Assembly: GCA_020974905.1 (NCBI GenBank)
Contig: CP087563.1
Coordinates: forward strand, 1,860,001 to 1,924,000
Direction of reading: 5' to 3'
Source of the DNA: Planctomycetes bacterium syqfu
Lineage (GTDB): Bacteria; Planctomycetota; Phycisphaerae; Phycisphaerales; Phycisphaeraceae
DNA length: 64,000 bases
Below the pieces are notes generated by a model. That model saw nothing but the letters and a program-made list of their open reading frames with translations, did not search any database and was not told where the DNA came from. The translations under genes were made by a program, and so were the position numbers. Below are positions 19,831-32,000 of the stretch, piece after piece; positions within the stretch are counted from its first letter, which is position 1, and each line of letters opens with the position of its first letter.

Positions 19831-19984
19831 GTCCATTCGCTGCAGGTTTGCATCTCAATCTTCAATCTGATCCCCATTCACACGAATCTGAGCGTTGTGC
19901 TCATTGCACGCGATCCACATGGCAGAGTAGCATATGCGTTTTGCATTGGCTGGCGGATGTTGGCCTCTTTGTGGATGAGCATCG

Positions 19985-21223
19985 GTGTCGAACCTGACTG
20001 AAAAACCCAATCAACGTCGCTGGCAGGAGATGATTTTCCTGGCCATGCTTGCGGCTTGCCCACCACTTTCGACGGATATGTATCTGCCGGCCATCCCCAC
20101 GATTGCTCAGACCTGGCAAGTGGCGTTGAGTACGGTGAACCTGTCACTGGTGCTGTGGTTTGTCGGCTTCAGTGTTGCGTTACTGATCAGTGGACCGTTA
20201 TCAGACCGACATGGTCGCAAGCCGGTGCTCATGGGCGGGCTGGTGCTCTTTACCCTTGCATCATTGGGTAGCGCGCTGAGTTTGAATGTGGCCATGCTCA
20301 TTACCTGCCGCATTCTCCAGGGGATTGGTGCAGGCGGGCCCTCGGCAATGTGCCTTGCGATTTGCCGGGATCGGTATGAAGGTCTTGAACGCAAAAAGGT
20401 GCTGGCGACGGTGAGTGTGTTACTGACTTTGGCGCCGATGCTCTCACCCTCCATCGGCACGCTGATGCTCAGCCAATTTCAATGGCAAGCCATCTTCATA
20501 CTCCAGGCAGGATTTGGCGTGCTGCTCATCGTCCTGAGTCTCTTCCAACGTGAATCGGCTACACAGCGCATCGACACCCCCCTGCTCAAACTGCTGGGTC
20601 GGTATGGCAAGCTCATGGGCAATCGCAACTACATCCGAAGCACCATCGCATTGGGCATTCTCATCGGCCCATATCTTGGCTATGTCGCCATCGCCCCCAT
20701 TGTCTATATCAATCTCTATGGACTTTCCGAAGGCTGGTTCAGCTTTTTCTTTGCCTTCAATGCAATCCTGTACATGACGGGTGCCATGGGCAGCACGCGC
20801 ATCAGCCATCATGTTGGCGATCACCGCCTGCTTACCGCCTGCATCCTCGGCACGGTGATCGGTGGCATTGGCATCATCAGCGTCGGACACCTATCTCCAT
20901 GGGCTTTTGCATTGACGATGGGCTTGATTACCTGTTGCTTTGGGATGACCCGACCCATCAGTCAGCACATCATTCTCGAACAGGTTCAAACCGATGTCGG
21001 GGCAGCATCGTCCATGCTCGTGTTTTTCCAGTTCATCGTCGGGGCCATCTGCATGACCCTGGCAGGACTGGCGTGGCCATCACCAATCATGGCGTTCGGC
21101 ATCATGGCGGTGAGTTTTGCAACCGTGGTGATTTTCTTTTGGCTGATGATCAAAAAGCAACTGCTCAATCACGAAAACCTTGAACCGGAAACCCCGGAAC
21201 CGCCGGAAATTGAGGCGTGTTAA
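19985..21223 (+). CDS. Bcr/CflA-type multidrug efflux MFS transporter
   Basis: A 412-aa major facilitator superfamily proton-driven exporter. Twelve hydrophobic helices are visible. Bcr/CflA hallmarks are PLSTDMYLPAIPTI in TM1, GPLSDRHGRKPVLMGG (MFS motif A) and RILQGIGAGGPSAMCLAICRD. The C-terminus is Pro/Glu-rich and cytoplasmic. The start is GTG; a later ATG before TM1 (MIFLAML) is possible. The stop overlaps the stop of the convergent hydrolase gene. The drug or metabolite exported cannot be told from sequence. Confidence 0.87.
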   Translation: MSNLTEKPNQRRWQEMIFLAMLAACPPLSTDMYLPAIPTIAQTWQVALSTVNLSLVLWFVGFSVALLISGPLSDRHGRKPVLMGGLVLFTLASLGSALSLNVAMLITCRILQGIGAGGPSAMCLAICRDRYEGLERKKVLATVSVLLTLAPMLSPSIGTLMLSQFQWQAIFILQAGFGVLLIVLSLFQRESATQRIDTPLLKLLGRYGKLMGNRNYIRSTIALGILIGPYLGYVAIAPIVYINLYGLSEGWFSFFFAFNAILYMTGAMGSTRISHHVGDHRLLTACILGTVIGGIGIISVGHLSPWAFALTMGLITCCFGMTRPISQHIILEQVQTDVGAASSMLVFFQFIVGAICMTLAGLAWPSPIMAFGIMAVSFATVVIFFWLMIKKQLLNHENLEPETPEPPEIEAC

Positions 21224-22542
21224 TCCTGCTGATCTTGAGGCAATTGATCTTTCAACCGATCTAAAATAATGGGGATGGCAGGCGGCTGTTTGGTTGTGCT
21301 GATCACTGGAATCGTCCGCAGCATTGAACGGTGATTGGCTTGAACAACCACTTCATCTGTGACGCCTTCCAAATGGGCAGATGCCATGGAAACACAACCG
21401 TCACCAATCCCGTTGGTCAATTGCTCGATGGCTTTGCTGAACTTCTGATCGTTCTGACCGCCATTGAGCAAATCCGCACATTTGGTTTCAAAGTCGCGAA
21501 CTTCATTCATATCAACGGGGCTGGCATTGCCAACGATGCAGGTGATGGTCAAGTCCTTGGGATTGGGGCGTGCATTGAGCGTAGAGAGAAATTCACTGTT
21601 GGGTAGCAGGTCAATTTTCGCTTCGCCTGCACCATCAAACACAGCACCGAATAACACACCATCACCTGAAAACGCACGAACGATTTGGTCACGAATTTCG
21701 CCGACGAACTGGAAGCGGGCAAGCGGGGAACCGTGATGTGGCGTCCCCACGGTGATCAAACGTTTGGCTTGCGGATAGCCGGTGTATTTGGCGTTGGTCA
21801 ACACTTCACGACTGACCAACCCGCCCATGCTGTGTGCAACCAGACTCATGGTTTTGACACCCGACGCAGGCAACTTGGCAAGATGCTCTGCAAAGAGATT
21901 CGCACTGTCGGTGATCGATTGATCATTGGGATAAACAAAAACGAGAACGGTGTGCCCTGCCTGCTGTAATGCGGGAATGAGTTCGTCCCAGATGTCCCCC
22001 GGTTCATCCAGACCATGCACCAGGATCACCACGCGATCCATCTGGAATGCATTGGGTAACGGTGCGAGAACACCTTCAGGGCGCAATGACCACAAGCCGT
22101 TTTGAGCATAGGCCTGACTTGCCAGATCAGGGAACCAGTTTTCCATTTTCCCCCTGAATTCATGGCGAATCTGCTTGTTTTTCTGACGCATGGCAAGACG
22201 ATCCACACGCATGACCAACAGCGCATCGGTTGTCTCAAACGACACCACGCCATCGGTCAGTTCCCCCAGTGTTTCAAGCTTGAGTTCACCGATCGGTCCT
22301 GTCACCGGGATCTTCATCTCCGCGCAGCGACGTCGGACCATCTGGCTTTGAATGTCCAGCCAATCGAATAACTGCCCAAGTAATTCACCGAGATTCACAT
22401 CGCCTGAATCCAATGGCAAACGGACTTCACTCACCAACGGGTTGTCACTTGGGGGTGTCGTCGGTTGCGCCTGAAGAGCAAACGTTGTTACGAACATCAC
22501 ACAAATGGTTAACCATTTCGTGATGGCTTTGAATTGTTGCAT
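21220..22542 (-). CDS. Secreted alpha/beta hydrolase, lipase-like
   Basis: A 440-aa exported protein with a signal peptide (about 1-26, ending ALQAQ). The C-terminal two thirds is an alpha/beta hydrolase: the oxyanion-region motif VILVHGLDEPGDIW, nucleophile elbow VAHSMGGLVSREV, then TVGTPHHGSPLAR, which is typical of PGAP1/lipase-like esterases. The N-terminal about 150 residues are a separate unrecognised region. The ATG at 22542 is preferred over the longer frame (AGGT 9 nt upstream; the signal peptide begins there). It lies 88 nt downstream of the diacylglycerol-kinase-like gene on the same strand, a pairing that hints at lipid turnover, though that is inference. Confidence 0.78.
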   Translation of the reverse strand: MQQFKAITKWLTICVMFVTTFALQAQPTTPPSDNPLVSEVRLPLDSGDVNLGELLGQLFDWLDIQSQMVRRRCAEMKIPVTGPIGELKLETLGELTDGVVSFETTDALLVMRVDRLAMRQKNKQIRHEFRGKMENWFPDLASQAYAQNGLWSLRPEGVLAPLPNAFQMDRVVILVHGLDEPGDIWDELIPALQQAGHTVLVFVYPNDQSITDSANLFAEHLAKLPASGVKTMSLVAHSMGGLVSREVLTNAKYTGYPQAKRLITVGTPHHGSPLARFQFVGEIRDQIVRAFSGDGVLFGAVFDGAGEAKIDLLPNSEFLSTLNARPNPKDLTITCIVGNASPVDMNEVRDFETKCADLLNGGQNDQKFSKAIEQLTNGIGDGCVSMASAHLEGVTDEVVVQANHRSMLRTIPVISTTKQPPAIPIILDRLKDQLPQDQQD

Positions 22543-22569
22543 GTCATTACCTGTTGTCTGAAAACTTGC

Positions 22570-22592
22570 CTGCTGACACAATCGGTCAGCAG
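22570..22592. other. Hairpin between DAG-kinase-like and lipase genes
   Basis: The perfect 8-bp stem CTGCTGAC / GTCAGCAG with a 7-nt loop is followed on the minus strand by GCAAGTTTTC. It is a weak terminator or attenuator candidate between the two co-directional genes. Confidence 0.4.
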
Positions 22593-22630
22593 CGTCACCC
22601 GTGAATTGTCAACGTACTATCATACCGTAA

Positions 22631-23551
22631 TCAAGTCGCAGCCGATGCATCAGACATATCGATGACCTGTAAAACACGGTGATGAATCGCGAGCTTTGCA
22701 GGTGTGTCCCCCAGTAAATCGCCATCCATCTGAACTGCTACAGGCCCGCGCGACACCAATTCCAGTTCACGAGATTGCCCCATGATCACATGCCTATGAT
22801 TGATGTGTCGCCCCATCTTCACCAGCAACAACAATCGCAACAGATTCAACCGACCTTGCTTTTTCCAAACCAACCAATGCAGTAAACCATCATCAACCTT
22901 CGCATCAGGCACGAAGTTCAACCCTGTCGCATAACGGTTGACATTGAAGACCAGAACTTCATAGCCATCGTGTTGCTTCCCATCTGCAATCAAACTCAAC
23001 CGGGGGAAACGATACCGCCAGATCGACTTGAACGTCGGCTTGGCATAACTGTGATGCTTCACGCGACGTTGACCATCAGGCGTACGCCGCCACTGCGTCA
23101 CACGCTTGACTACATCCGCATCCAACCCACACGAAACCATGATCGTAAACGGCTGACCATTAACCAGCCCAAGATCCATCGGCCGAGTCTTCCCCATTGC
23201 TACTGCCTGTGCAATGCGGTCCTCACCGAGCGTAAAACCCAATTCCTTGGCCAGCAAATTCTCATTGCCCAAAGGCAAAATCGCGACCGGCAAATCGTGA
23301 CACAACCCCGTCACTCCTGCCACCGTCCCATCGCCTCCCGCAATTACCAGGCAACGACAGTTCGCTTTCCAATCCGCGTCTGCCAGACATTGCGCCCGTG
23401 CTTTGAGATCCCACACAGTTTGGGTCGGGATGTCATGTTGATGCAGTGCATTAATCAGTCGTTCGACGCGCGCACGGTTGTCCTTCGCCCCGCTGTAAGG
23501 ATTACCCATAATGGCCACGATTGGCTGTGAACTACCCTGCGATTCAGACAT
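22631..23551 (-). CDS. Diacylglycerol/lipid kinase family protein
   Basis: A 306-aa member of the DAGK catalytic family (DgkB/YegS-like) that phosphorylates diacylglycerol or related lipids. Visible motifs are MGNPYSGAKDNRARVERL (NPxSG near the N-terminus), the ATP-binding VIAGGDGTVAGV, VAILPLGNENLLAKELG and a C-terminal VQMDGDLLGDTPAKLAIH segment (the family DGE region, here DGD). The ATG at 23551 is chosen because homology starts 12 residues later; a 25-residue longer frame exists. No clear Shine-Dalgarno. It probably forms an operon with the lipase-like gene. Confidence 0.82.
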   Translation of the reverse strand: MSESQGSSQPIVAIMGNPYSGAKDNRARVERLINALHQHDIPTQTVWDLKARAQCLADADWKANCRCLVIAGGDGTVAGVTGLCHDLPVAILPLGNENLLAKELGFTLGEDRIAQAVAMGKTRPMDLGLVNGQPFTIMVSCGLDADVVKRVTQWRRTPDGQRRVKHHSYAKPTFKSIWRYRFPRLSLIADGKQHDGYEVLVFNVNRYATGLNFVPDAKVDDGLLHWLVWKKQGRLNLLRLLLLVKMGRHINHRHVIMGQSRELELVSRGPVAVQMDGDLLGDTPAKLAIHHRVLQVIDMSDASAAT

Positions 23552-23654
23552 GTGCAGGATTGTACAAACTGCATGTGCTTGTGGTTGCTGATGATCGGAA
23601 TGAAATGCAGATTCGGATGAAATCAACGATTTTCTAAAAGTCCGGCCAAGTGGG

Positions 23655-23682
23655 TTGCAAGGCGATGAGAATGATGTATGAT
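23655..23682 (+). promoter_or_regulatory. Candidate promoter of tRNA-fMet
   Basis: TTGCAA (23655-23660) and TATGAT (23677-23682) are spaced 16 nt apart, and the tRNA 5' end lies 20 nt downstream. Confidence 0.5.
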
Positions 23683-23701
23683 GTGTGACTCACATATGGA
23701 T

Positions 23702-25482
<1,781 letters not shown>

Positions 25483-25486
<4 letters not shown>

Positions 25487-26721
25487 GAGGTGTCTCCCGG
25501 GAATTGAAGATGATCCAAGGATAACCCCAACTCGCCCAAGATTGAAGAGGCTTGTCTAAACTTTTCTTCATGACGGATGCGTTTAACCTGATTCTGTTTT
25601 ACCTTCTTGGTGAATGTCTCATCATCCCAACTCAGCGTGCAATCTTCTTCAATCACCCCTTGAATATGTGACTGCACGTCCAACGTTTCATCCTTTGCCA
25701 GTTGCTCCCCCTGCATCTGCAACGCTGCAATGGCAGCTACAAACCCCAGCAACTGATTAACCAATCGCTCCTTCTCGGTGCTGATGGCTTTGGCTCTGAT
25801 CAATGGGCATGCCTCCTGCACGCCTTCAAAACCAGCTTGCACAGTCTCCCACCACGGCAGGAGTTTCTGACGGACTGAATGTTTACTTGTGTCCTCCACC
25901 AATTTCAGCCACTTGTGCGTGCAGGTCTTCCAGATAAACGGCAGCCACGATTCCAGTTGAACATATTCACTAAGCCCCAATTCACGTAAGGCTGTACGGC
26001 GAAGCTGGAACTCCGTTCGGATCACGTTGTAACCGTCTGCAATACTCAGCAATACATCATCACCCCAGACTTCTGTCATCCAGAACTTTTGAGACCTTTC
26101 GACGATTTCAACCCACTTGTCATACAGACGCGCAGAGATAGCCCCACGGCCAATATTGAATCCGGTCAGTTTATGATTGCTGTAATGGGGATCAATCTTC
26201 GTTGCCCTTGTGACAAAGTGATGCCTGATATCCTCCTGCCAAAGCTCAGCAGGCATGAGTAGATCAACACAGAGATCCAGCCGACTCAGCTTGACCTTGT
26301 CGATACGACCGCCCACTTCACGGAGTAGGCTCAGTATCCGTTGGACTGACGCATCCACGCCATGCGTCCAGAGTGTCTCAGCTCGAATCTCAATCATCAC
26401 GCTGGGGCGATTCTGGGGAATCAACCATTGACCGATACGCAGGGCATATTCATTGCTGGTCAGAATCCACTGGTAGCCATCCTTGCCATAGGGAGAAACA
26501 TCGAACAACCAGTCAGCCTGTCCATCTGGCCCCTTGATCCTACCGGTGACTGGTTCTTCGGTTTCCTCAGCTTCTGATCGAAGCTCGGTCAAACCCCTGA
26601 AAAAGACCTCTGACTTCCAGAAGACATCAACCGCCAGGACAAGGGTGTCCACCCCATGAGCCAGTACAGGACAGGGTATGTTTTTGGCATTGCGCACGTT
26701 TGAGGGGGGGCTGATAGTCAC
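25483..26721 (-). CDS. Rep_trans-like replication initiation protein
   Basis: A 412-aa protein resembling rolling-circle replication initiation factors (Rep_trans type). It shows the order expected for that family: HGVDTLVLAVD near the start, VKLSRLDLCVDLL (about 150), then FNIGRGAISARLYDKWVEI (about 195-210), and NVIRTEFQLRR (about 240). The last about 150 residues are helical and charged with no known match. The start is GTG at 26721, in a G/C-rich palindrome. The stop overlaps the recombinase ATG by 4 nt, so rep and recombinase are translationally coupled. It suggests the element replicates autonomously at some stage; nicking activity and the catalytic tyrosine are not assigned. Confidence 0.6.
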
Positions 26722-27002
26722 TCGCCCCCCCTTTCGGGGTAGGTAGCCTCACGCGGCTGGCTGGGCGAGCGGGTGGACAAGCCACTCCGCTTCGCCCATC
26801 CAGCTGCAGACGCCGTTGCGGTTTTCGATTGCTTTTTGCTGTTGTCATCTCGAACATGGTCAATGACACGTGAAGTCTGTCCGCTCGTGCGAGTCTCCGG
26901 CCCGGCTCGCAGCGGTCGGACAGACTCCACGGCTTCATCGGTGTGTCTTGAAGTTTCAGCACCATCGCGCAAACCCTCTCCCGTCTCCCGATCATCGGGA
27001 GA
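26704..27002. other. Palindrome-rich noncoding region upstream of rep; candidate origin
   Basis: Four strong inverted repeats cluster in the noncoding stretch upstream of and around the rep start: G7/C7 at 26704-26731; GCTGGGCGAGCGGGTGG with its complement at 26760-26804; GTCTGTCCG...GCGAG / CTCGC...CGGACAGAC at 26875-26925; and TCTCCCGAT/ATCGGGAGA at 26984-27002. The stretch is markedly more GC-rich than the flanking element DNA. Rolling-circle origins are typically hairpins close to rep, so this is a candidate origin. A competing open frame (26718-27281) has Ser/Arg/Pro-rich low-complexity composition and is rejected. Confidence 0.45.
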
Positions 27003-27081
27003 GCCCCCCGGAAGACATTTAAGATCGGAAGCGATCTGGCGAGCAATCAGCGATGCCAGTGATCGGCGGAGTGAATCTGTT

Positions 27082-28287
27082 TTATCGCTTGGATTGAGTT
27101 GAGGTTGAGTCTGTTGGCTGATTTGCCATGAGCTTTTTGCGCCGCCGGAGTTCGGCTTCAAGGATAATTTCGAGTTTGAAGCGTTTCCATGCGTTTGAAA
27201 TGCGTTGCCAGAATCCGAGCTTGCCCGGTTCTGGCGGGTTGATGGTCTGCTTGACCCAAGTTGGCATTTCTCCGGTGTCATCTTCAGGAGACACTAGGGG
27301 TAACTGGTCAAAAATGGCGCTACTTTTGATCTGCTCTTTTGTGTTGCGCACTAAGTCCAGATGCCACTTCTTTTTACCACGACCCACCTCTGTTCGCCAT
27401 GCTTGGTCGGTTTCGGGCAAATCCTGATCTTCAGAGTTGGCATTGCCTGTGAGGTCCTTTTGCAGAGCATCATAAAGTCGCCGAATATCCTTGGGCGTGA
27501 GCTTTCGCCCCATGGCTTGGCTGATCTGGATCACCAGTGATGCCATCTGAGCTTTGATTCGACAGTGGTCCGGATCGTATTGAACACCACGGTTAATCAC
27601 TTTGGCATACTGTTCCCAGAAATCAGCATTCTTGAGAAGAACAGGATCACTCAACAATTTTTTGACATCATTTTGAGCAACGGCTGATGGATCGATTCGC
27701 ACCAGATCGAGCAACGCTTCCCGGTCTCCTCGACGGGCTTTGGCAAGCAGGCGACCAGGTGGCATGCCACATTCAAGCAGGCATGGTAAAAATACCAGAA
27801 AGAAAAACTGTGTTTCAGGCAAGCCCATTACTTCATCGGACATCTCACAACCACGGTGGCCTTTTTCAATCCAATCAGCAATTTCCGACAGATTGTCACG
27901 ATAGGCTTGTTTGAAAACCTCAGAATAGATCAACAACACCTTCTTCTTCATCTTGGCTGGCGCAAGATCAAAGAGAATTCTGGATTTTTCTGGCGAGAAC
28001 TGCGGCTGTACGATCTGGCGAGACATCCAATTCATGCCGGGATTACGGCCATCTACCTTGTCAATCTCATGCAGAACAACCTTCAATCGACGTGGATTAC
28101 GGTACAGACTCAACCAATCCGCAGCACCGACATATTTATCAATCTTCTGCGACGCTTCACCAGATCGAACCAGTGACATCAAATCGAGAAGCATTTCAGT
28201 TGAAGAAACAACATGCAGAGCGGGTATGGCAAGGGGCAGGAAGCGACCGACCGCCCATTGATGAAAATGATCTAAACGATTACTCAC
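27082..28287 (-). CDS. Element-encoded hypothetical protein
   Basis: A 401-aa protein of no recognised family. No signal peptide or transmembrane segment is seen. It is mostly helical, with a central stretch PETQFFFLVFLPCLLECGMPPG and a QKDLTGNANSEDQDLPETDQAW linker, then a basic C-terminus (LRRRKKLM). The start appears to be GTG at 28287; no Shine-Dalgarno is evident. It lies upstream of the origin candidate and rep on the same strand, so it may act in element maintenance, but that is only position-based. The composition is like rep rather than like the AT-rich RHS cargo. Confidence 0.65.
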   Translation of the reverse strand: MSNRLDHFHQWAVGRFLPLAIPALHVVSSTEMLLDLMSLVRSGEASQKIDKYVGAADWLSLYRNPRRLKVVLHEIDKVDGRNPGMNWMSRQIVQPQFSPEKSRILFDLAPAKMKKKVLLIYSEVFKQAYRDNLSEIADWIEKGHRGCEMSDEVMGLPETQFFFLVFLPCLLECGMPPGRLLAKARRGDREALLDLVRIDPSAVAQNDVKKLLSDPVLLKNADFWEQYAKVINRGVQYDPDHCRIKAQMASLVIQISQAMGRKLTPKDIRRLYDALQKDLTGNANSEDQDLPETDQAWRTEVGRGKKKWHLDLVRNTKEQIKSSAIFDQLPLVSPEDDTGEMPTWVKQTINPPEPGKLGFWQRISNAWKRFKLEIILEAELRRRKKLMANQPTDSTSTQSKR

Positions 28288-28382
28288 AGTTCTAAAGGAA
28301 CAAACTCTGTAAAACTACGACTCACATTTATTGCTAACCAATCGAGTTAGTGATTTTATCAACCTGAGACTTTTTTTTGCTG

Positions 28383-29003
28383 TCAAATGAATTCAAATTC
28401 ATCCAACCTTCTTAATATTGATTTACATTTCGCATGCCATTCAATTAAATTCTGATCTTTTAACATACATTCAACAATACGAATTCCAGCTTCTTGCTCT
28501 CCAGCCAAACAATGCAGTACAGCAAATGAAATTATATCACCTGGCGTATTCCAACAATCAGTTGTTTTTGCAAGCTTCAAGGTCTCAACAACTGAACAGC
28601 ATACATCCAATACAGGAAGGCAATTCCTGCTCAGTATTTCTGAAACATTAACACCTACTTTGTCCACATCACTCTCAGATTTCACATTCCACCAAACATC
28701 TCTTCCTTGATACATGTTAGGCCAATAACCTATTCTGTATCTTGGAAAACAAGAATATTCCTGTATTACTTTTGGCTCATTCTTATCCCAAACAATTCTA
28801 TTTAAATCATGAATAAAAATTCCAATATTTAGTGTAAAATCAATATCATTCCGAGAACTCCACTGACTTTTTTGAATATTTATAACATGTACTAATGATT
28901 TCTTGTGGCGATTCCAAGTTTCTTTACTCTTTTTAAATCCGGCTTTTTTAAGATCTGCCGAAATGTATTTTTTTACGATATCCTGAAAAACATTCACTTT
29001 CAT
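28383..29003 (-). CDS. DUF4304-type protein, candidate RHS immunity protein
   Basis: A 206-aa soluble protein with the DUF4304 layout: FQDIVKKYISADLKKAGFKKSKETWNR at the N-terminus, then VHVINIQKSQWSSRNDIDFTLNIGIF. DUF4304 proteins are often found next to polymorphic toxins and act, or are proposed to act, as immunity proteins. The gene starts 26 nt after the RHS stop on the same strand, is AT-rich, and has AAGG 9 nt upstream of the ATG. Toxin-then-immunity order is the usual arrangement, so it is the best candidate to neutralise the RHS C-terminal domain. The pairing is inference. Confidence 0.72.
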   Translation of the reverse strand: MKVNVFQDIVKKYISADLKKAGFKKSKETWNRHKKSLVHVINIQKSQWSSRNDIDFTLNIGIFIHDLNRIVWDKNEPKVIQEYSCFPRYRIGYWPNMYQGRDVWWNVKSESDVDKVGVNVSEILSRNCLPVLDVCCSVVETLKLAKTTDCWNTPGDIISFAVLHCLAGEQEAGIRIVECMLKDQNLIEWHAKCKSILRRLDEFEFI

Positions 29004-29029
29004 ATAATAAAACCTTGCCTGATTAAGAT

Positions 29030-32000
29030 TTAGTAATAAATTACACGACCTTTTTTACCTGTTGCTTGCTCATACTTCTTCAGTTGCGAAGCCCCTCTTC
29101 TGCGCCCTGATGGGGTATTGGGTTTTAATTCAACAGGCCTTCCCTTGGGATCGATAGCATCAGGTCTTAGCGCCTTACCATTCTTATCATATATTGTATG
29201 TTCAGATTTCCAACCCGGTTTACTTTTTACCTTTTGGGCAAAACTTTTGTGTACTTTCCGACCGCGTGACGCTGCCGCACGTACCTTAGAATTTCTCATT
29301 CCTTTTGCAACGGTTTTAACTGTCCCCTTGCCAAACGCCCTCGCGGCGCCGAATCCTCCGGGAACACCAGGAGCAGCCATTGCGACAATATCCCCCCCTA
29401 GTCCACCCCATGCCCAAGGATCAGAGGGGGTCTTGATCACCTCATAAACAGACATCCCCACTGACACCACATCCCACAATGTCTCAAGAATAAGATGGGG
29501 TTGCGGATCCCCACTTATTGCATTTTTGTAAGAACTTGGCAGATCGTACGCAATTGCCCATGCCATTGCCCCGCCGATTGCACCATACATCGCCCCTGTA
29601 CCGATATCACCACCGGTGACTGCTGCCCCTGCCATTCCGCCTAGTACACCAGCAGCCTCATAAACGGCGAAGGCATAAAGGTTTTCAGGGATATAGCCCC
29701 AACTTTCACTTATTAAAGAGCCATCCTGAATCATCGCATCTAAATTGGTTACATCAAAAACGGCATGCGAAATCAATCCACTTATAGCTCCAGTAAGTGC
29801 CCCCATTCCAATATCTCCGCCTGTGATCGCGGAACTGACTGCCCCACCAGCCGCACCGCCTGCTGCGGCACCGATATATCCACCGAGTTGAGCTCCAACC
29901 CCACCGAATAATCCAGATATGGCACCTGTCAGTGCGCCAGTGGCAATATCACCGCCAGTCGCTGCTGCAGTAGCTGCTCCGATGGCAGCACCAATAAGGA
30001 TCGCAGTAATAAAGAAATGCCCACTTGGATCGGTATACTTCAGCGGATTGTTACGTACGTAGGCGTAGCGGTTGAGCGTTTGGGAGTCACCAGGTTCCTG
30101 AACCACGCTGTCGGCTTGGGTGAAGCGGCCCAGTTCCGGATCGTAGTAGCGGGCACCGTAGTAATACAAGCCCGTGTCTTCGTCGAGTATCTGGCCGGTG
30201 TAGCGGTTACTCAGCTCGAAGGCACTGGTGTTGTGCTGATAGGTTTCCTGACCGAAGCCGGAGTAGCTGTAGTGCTGGACGATGTCACCATCACGGTCGG
30301 TGAGAATACTTGACGAACCTAAGTGATCCGGCAGGTAGTAATAGAACACATTGTCATAATCCGGCACACCCACATTTGCTAACGCCTGTTGGGGTAACGG
30401 TACGACCACCATGGCCAGCAAACAGACCGCAGTAATGAGTTGCTTATAGGGTGACCGCAGATAAAACGCGCGTTTACGGTATGGTCGCCAGGTCGGACTA
30501 TGCTCCTCCTCATCCCCGGAAGCTCCAGAAGCCGAAGCTGAACCACGATGGCTAGACTGTCGACGTGGATGTCGAGTATGACGATTGGGCATGCCATCAA
30601 AACCAACCATGACAGCTGCGACATACATCATGCGAACTGCACGATGCAGGGAGTCTGAACCCCAACCACGATAATTGCGCAGGCGTCGCCGCATCATGGG
30701 ATGCAGACAGATGCTCAAACACAAAAGGAATGAACCGAGCATGAATGTGATGCCCATTCGGCCGGGACGCAGCGGCCACATCAAGCCGTTGTACGCCGCC
30801 TTTATCACGGAATTGCTGTTGATTAAAGCCGCAACGCCGGTGTAAGGTTCAAAGGTACAAACCCGGGTACTGCCTGCAAAGACATGCAGAAGCTGCTTGA
30901 TTTGGTTGCCGTTGCGGGAGTCGGGTTTGGATTCGTAGATGCCGCCGATCCAGATGGTCAATGCGGTATCGGTGCCATCGTCGACTTCTTTCCAGAGACG
31001 TTCGCCGCCGTCATCGTAGCCGTAGGTAACGGTTGTACCGCCGTTACCTGCACCACCATCAATATCGACTTGGACCAGGTGGTTTTGAGCGTCGTAGGTG
31101 AGAACCTGATTATCGCGGGTGACCATGTTGCCGTTGGCATCGTAGGTATAACTCTTGCCGTTGGCAGTGGTGACAGCATGTGGACGCGATGTACCGTACA
31201 CATAGGCACCGGCACCTGATTCACCGTTGGTCAGAATATTGCCAAGATCATCGTAAGTGTATGTCTTGAGACCTTGTGCGACGGAATTATGTTCAGTCAT
31301 GCGATGGAAGTCATCGTAAGCGATATTGGTAATGCCGCTGCTGGCTGAACCTGCGTAGACTGCATCAGTAATGGTTTTGAGATTACTGACCGTGTCGTAG
31401 GTATAACTCAAATCCTTATGCAGGCCAACGCCATCCCGCCCTGTAATCTGAGCACGTTTGAGACGCTTGGTGTTGGCATAGTATTCATAGCTGTGCAGCA
31501 TGTTTGCACCACCAACCTGTGCGCCATACATGAAACTGGTTAGCTGCCCCTGTTCATTGAAGCTGCCGGTGGGGATTTGATAGAAGATTTCAGAACCGTT
31601 GGTCCCTGAAGTCGATTCAACTTGAATCACGTTGCCAGCTGAGTCATAGGTATATGCAAGGCTGGCAAGACTCAAGGGATAGACCACATCCGTCGGGCGA
31701 TCTGCCTCATCATAAGTGGTCTGGACGGTGTAATCGGTGCTGTTCTTGTTGAGATGACGGGTCGATTTGAGAACATTGCCATGAATGTCATAGCTGTTTT
31801 TGATCCAACCTTGTCCATCGGTCACTTTATAGAGCTGAGTTGGGTAGATGGTGTAATTACTATCACCACCATTGGAATCATATTCAAAGGTGACAGTGGT
31901 TTGGAGTTGCTGCTGAGCGTTGTAGACTTCTTTGGTTAACAGACGACCGAGTGGGTCTTGATAGCCTTGCGCATCAGTGTAATAAAAGACGACTGTATTG

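Noticed and set aside
26718..27281. 187-aa frame overlapping the rep start by 4 nt
   Set aside because: Ser/Arg/Pro/Thr-rich low complexity, overlaps the end of the 401-aa gene, and runs through four strong palindromes; better seen as noncoding origin-like DNA.
30017..31224. Plus-strand frames inside the RHS gene
   Set aside because: Shadows of the repeat-rich RHS coding strand.
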